Below, in pieces: positions 63,713 through 64,000 of a stretch of 64,000 nucleotides of DNA (positions within the stretch are counted from its first letter, which is position 1; each line of letters opens with the position of its first letter). This stretch comes from Caldanaerobius polysaccharolyticus DSM 13641. Lineage in GTDB: Bacteria > Bacillota > Thermoanaerobacteria > Thermoanaerobacterales > Caldanaerobiaceae. Location: positions 671,072 through 735,071 of the forward strand of contig NZ_KE386495.1 of the NCBI RefSeq assembly GCF_000427425.1, in the 5' to 3' direction. The translations under genes were made by a program, and so were the position numbers. The notes beneath the pieces are model-generated. The model did no database searches, was not told the origin of the DNA, and saw only the letters and a list, made by a program, of their open reading frames with translations.

Positions 63713-64000
63713 GTGAAGGGGCTTGTAATAACCCATGGCACTATTTGCGACATCAATTTTTATAGAGGCATGGATTACGATATATGCGTGTGCGCTGATG
63801 GAGGGATAGAATACGCCCGAAAGTTGAATATAATACCTGATTTGATAATAGGGGATTTTGATTCTTGCAACAGGGATTTACTAGACGAATTTATTGAGAA
63901 AGGTGTAAAAGTGCAGAAGTTTCCTGTAGAAAAGGATTTTACAGATACCCAGCTGGCTGTAGATGCGGCTGTAGACATGGGATGTGACGAAATAACGATA
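63713..64000 (+). CDS. thiN: Thiamine diphosphokinase, 5' part (runs off the window)
   Basis: The first 96 codons are present and remain open to the last base. They read MKGLVITHG, then CVCADGGIEYARKLNI, PDLIIGDFDSC and VEKDFTDTQLAVDAA, which are the conserved N-terminal motifs of thiamine pyrophosphokinase (DGG and GDFDS are substrate-binding). The start is GTG 63713 just after GCGGGGTG. The enzyme makes thiamine diphosphate from thiamine and ATP. The full length is about 210 residues in relatives, so roughly half is missing here. Confidence 0.9.
   Translation, partial: MKGLVITHGTICDINFYRGMDYDICVCADGGIEYARKLNIIPDLIIGDFDSCNRDLLDEFIEKGVKVQKFPVEKDFTDTQLAVDAAVDMGCDEITI

Overview
The window reads as chromosome of a spore-forming, Gram-positive member of the Clostridia, probably a thermophile. 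The low-GC Gram-positive signs are strong AGGAGG-type ribosome binding sites, many TTG and GTG starts, and CggR, RemA, RqcH and PrkC/Stp homologues. Sporulation is indicated by a CwlD amidase, YtaF and two small CotF-like coat proteins. A BpsA-type branched-polyamine synthase, a family known mainly from thermophiles, points to high growth temperature. By eye the GC content is in the mid-40s percent. I do not name a genus; something near the Thermoanaerobacterales is an inference.

Layout. 1-595: 3' end of a 23S rRNA gene and its terminator, with no 5S gene after it. 665-6875: an MFS transporter, a serine-hydrolase/amidase fusion, ATP-type PEP carboxykinase and a DUF421/DUF4363 membrane pair. 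6881-13992: a complete lower-glycolysis operon (cggR-gap-pgk-tpiA-gpmI-eno) with a promoter, a possible CggR operator and internal mRNA hairpins. 14037-17075: secG, an HD hydrolase and rnr. 17072-23007: AzlCD exporter, a TIM-barrel isomerase and a GldAFG-like ABC operon with a DUF4340 protein. 23011-27790: ytaF, a paired DNA-repair-like protein and radical SAM enzyme, a secreted protein and sfsA. 27841-29203: dapB behind a long leader with a c-di-AMP riboswitch and terminator, the most unusual regulatory region here. 29300-37696: an alpha/beta hydrolase, then the operon hisZGDCBHAF(IE). 37677-39405: cwlD, two coat-like proteins and an unknown small protein. 39545-42703: Leloir genes galTKE. 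42784-45563: bpsA and queDEC. 45590-46394: a Mn2+ (yybP-ykoY) riboswitch and a TMEM165/UPF0016 exporter. 46391-48730: rqcH and a stand-alone ChrB N-domain protein with overlapping divergent promoters. 48741-64000: a long housekeeping run (dapF, remA-gmk-rpoZ-coaBC-priA-def-fmt, DUF116, zinc peptidase, rsmB-rlmN-stp-prkC-rsgA-rpe-thiN) that leaves the window inside thiN.

How it fits together. Central carbon flow is represented by glycolysis from triose phosphate to PEP, galactose entry, and pckA for the PEP/oxaloacetate link. Envelope and stress control recur: c-di-AMP sensing ahead of dapB (diaminopimelate and lysine synthesis), dapF, the PrkC/Stp pair, CwlD and the hydrolase/amidase fusion. 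No mobile element, CRISPR array, prophage or tRNA was seen. Most of the window is conventional core genome. The best candidates for new biology are the dapB leader, the radical SAM/repair-like pair, and several conserved but poorly understood small genes.
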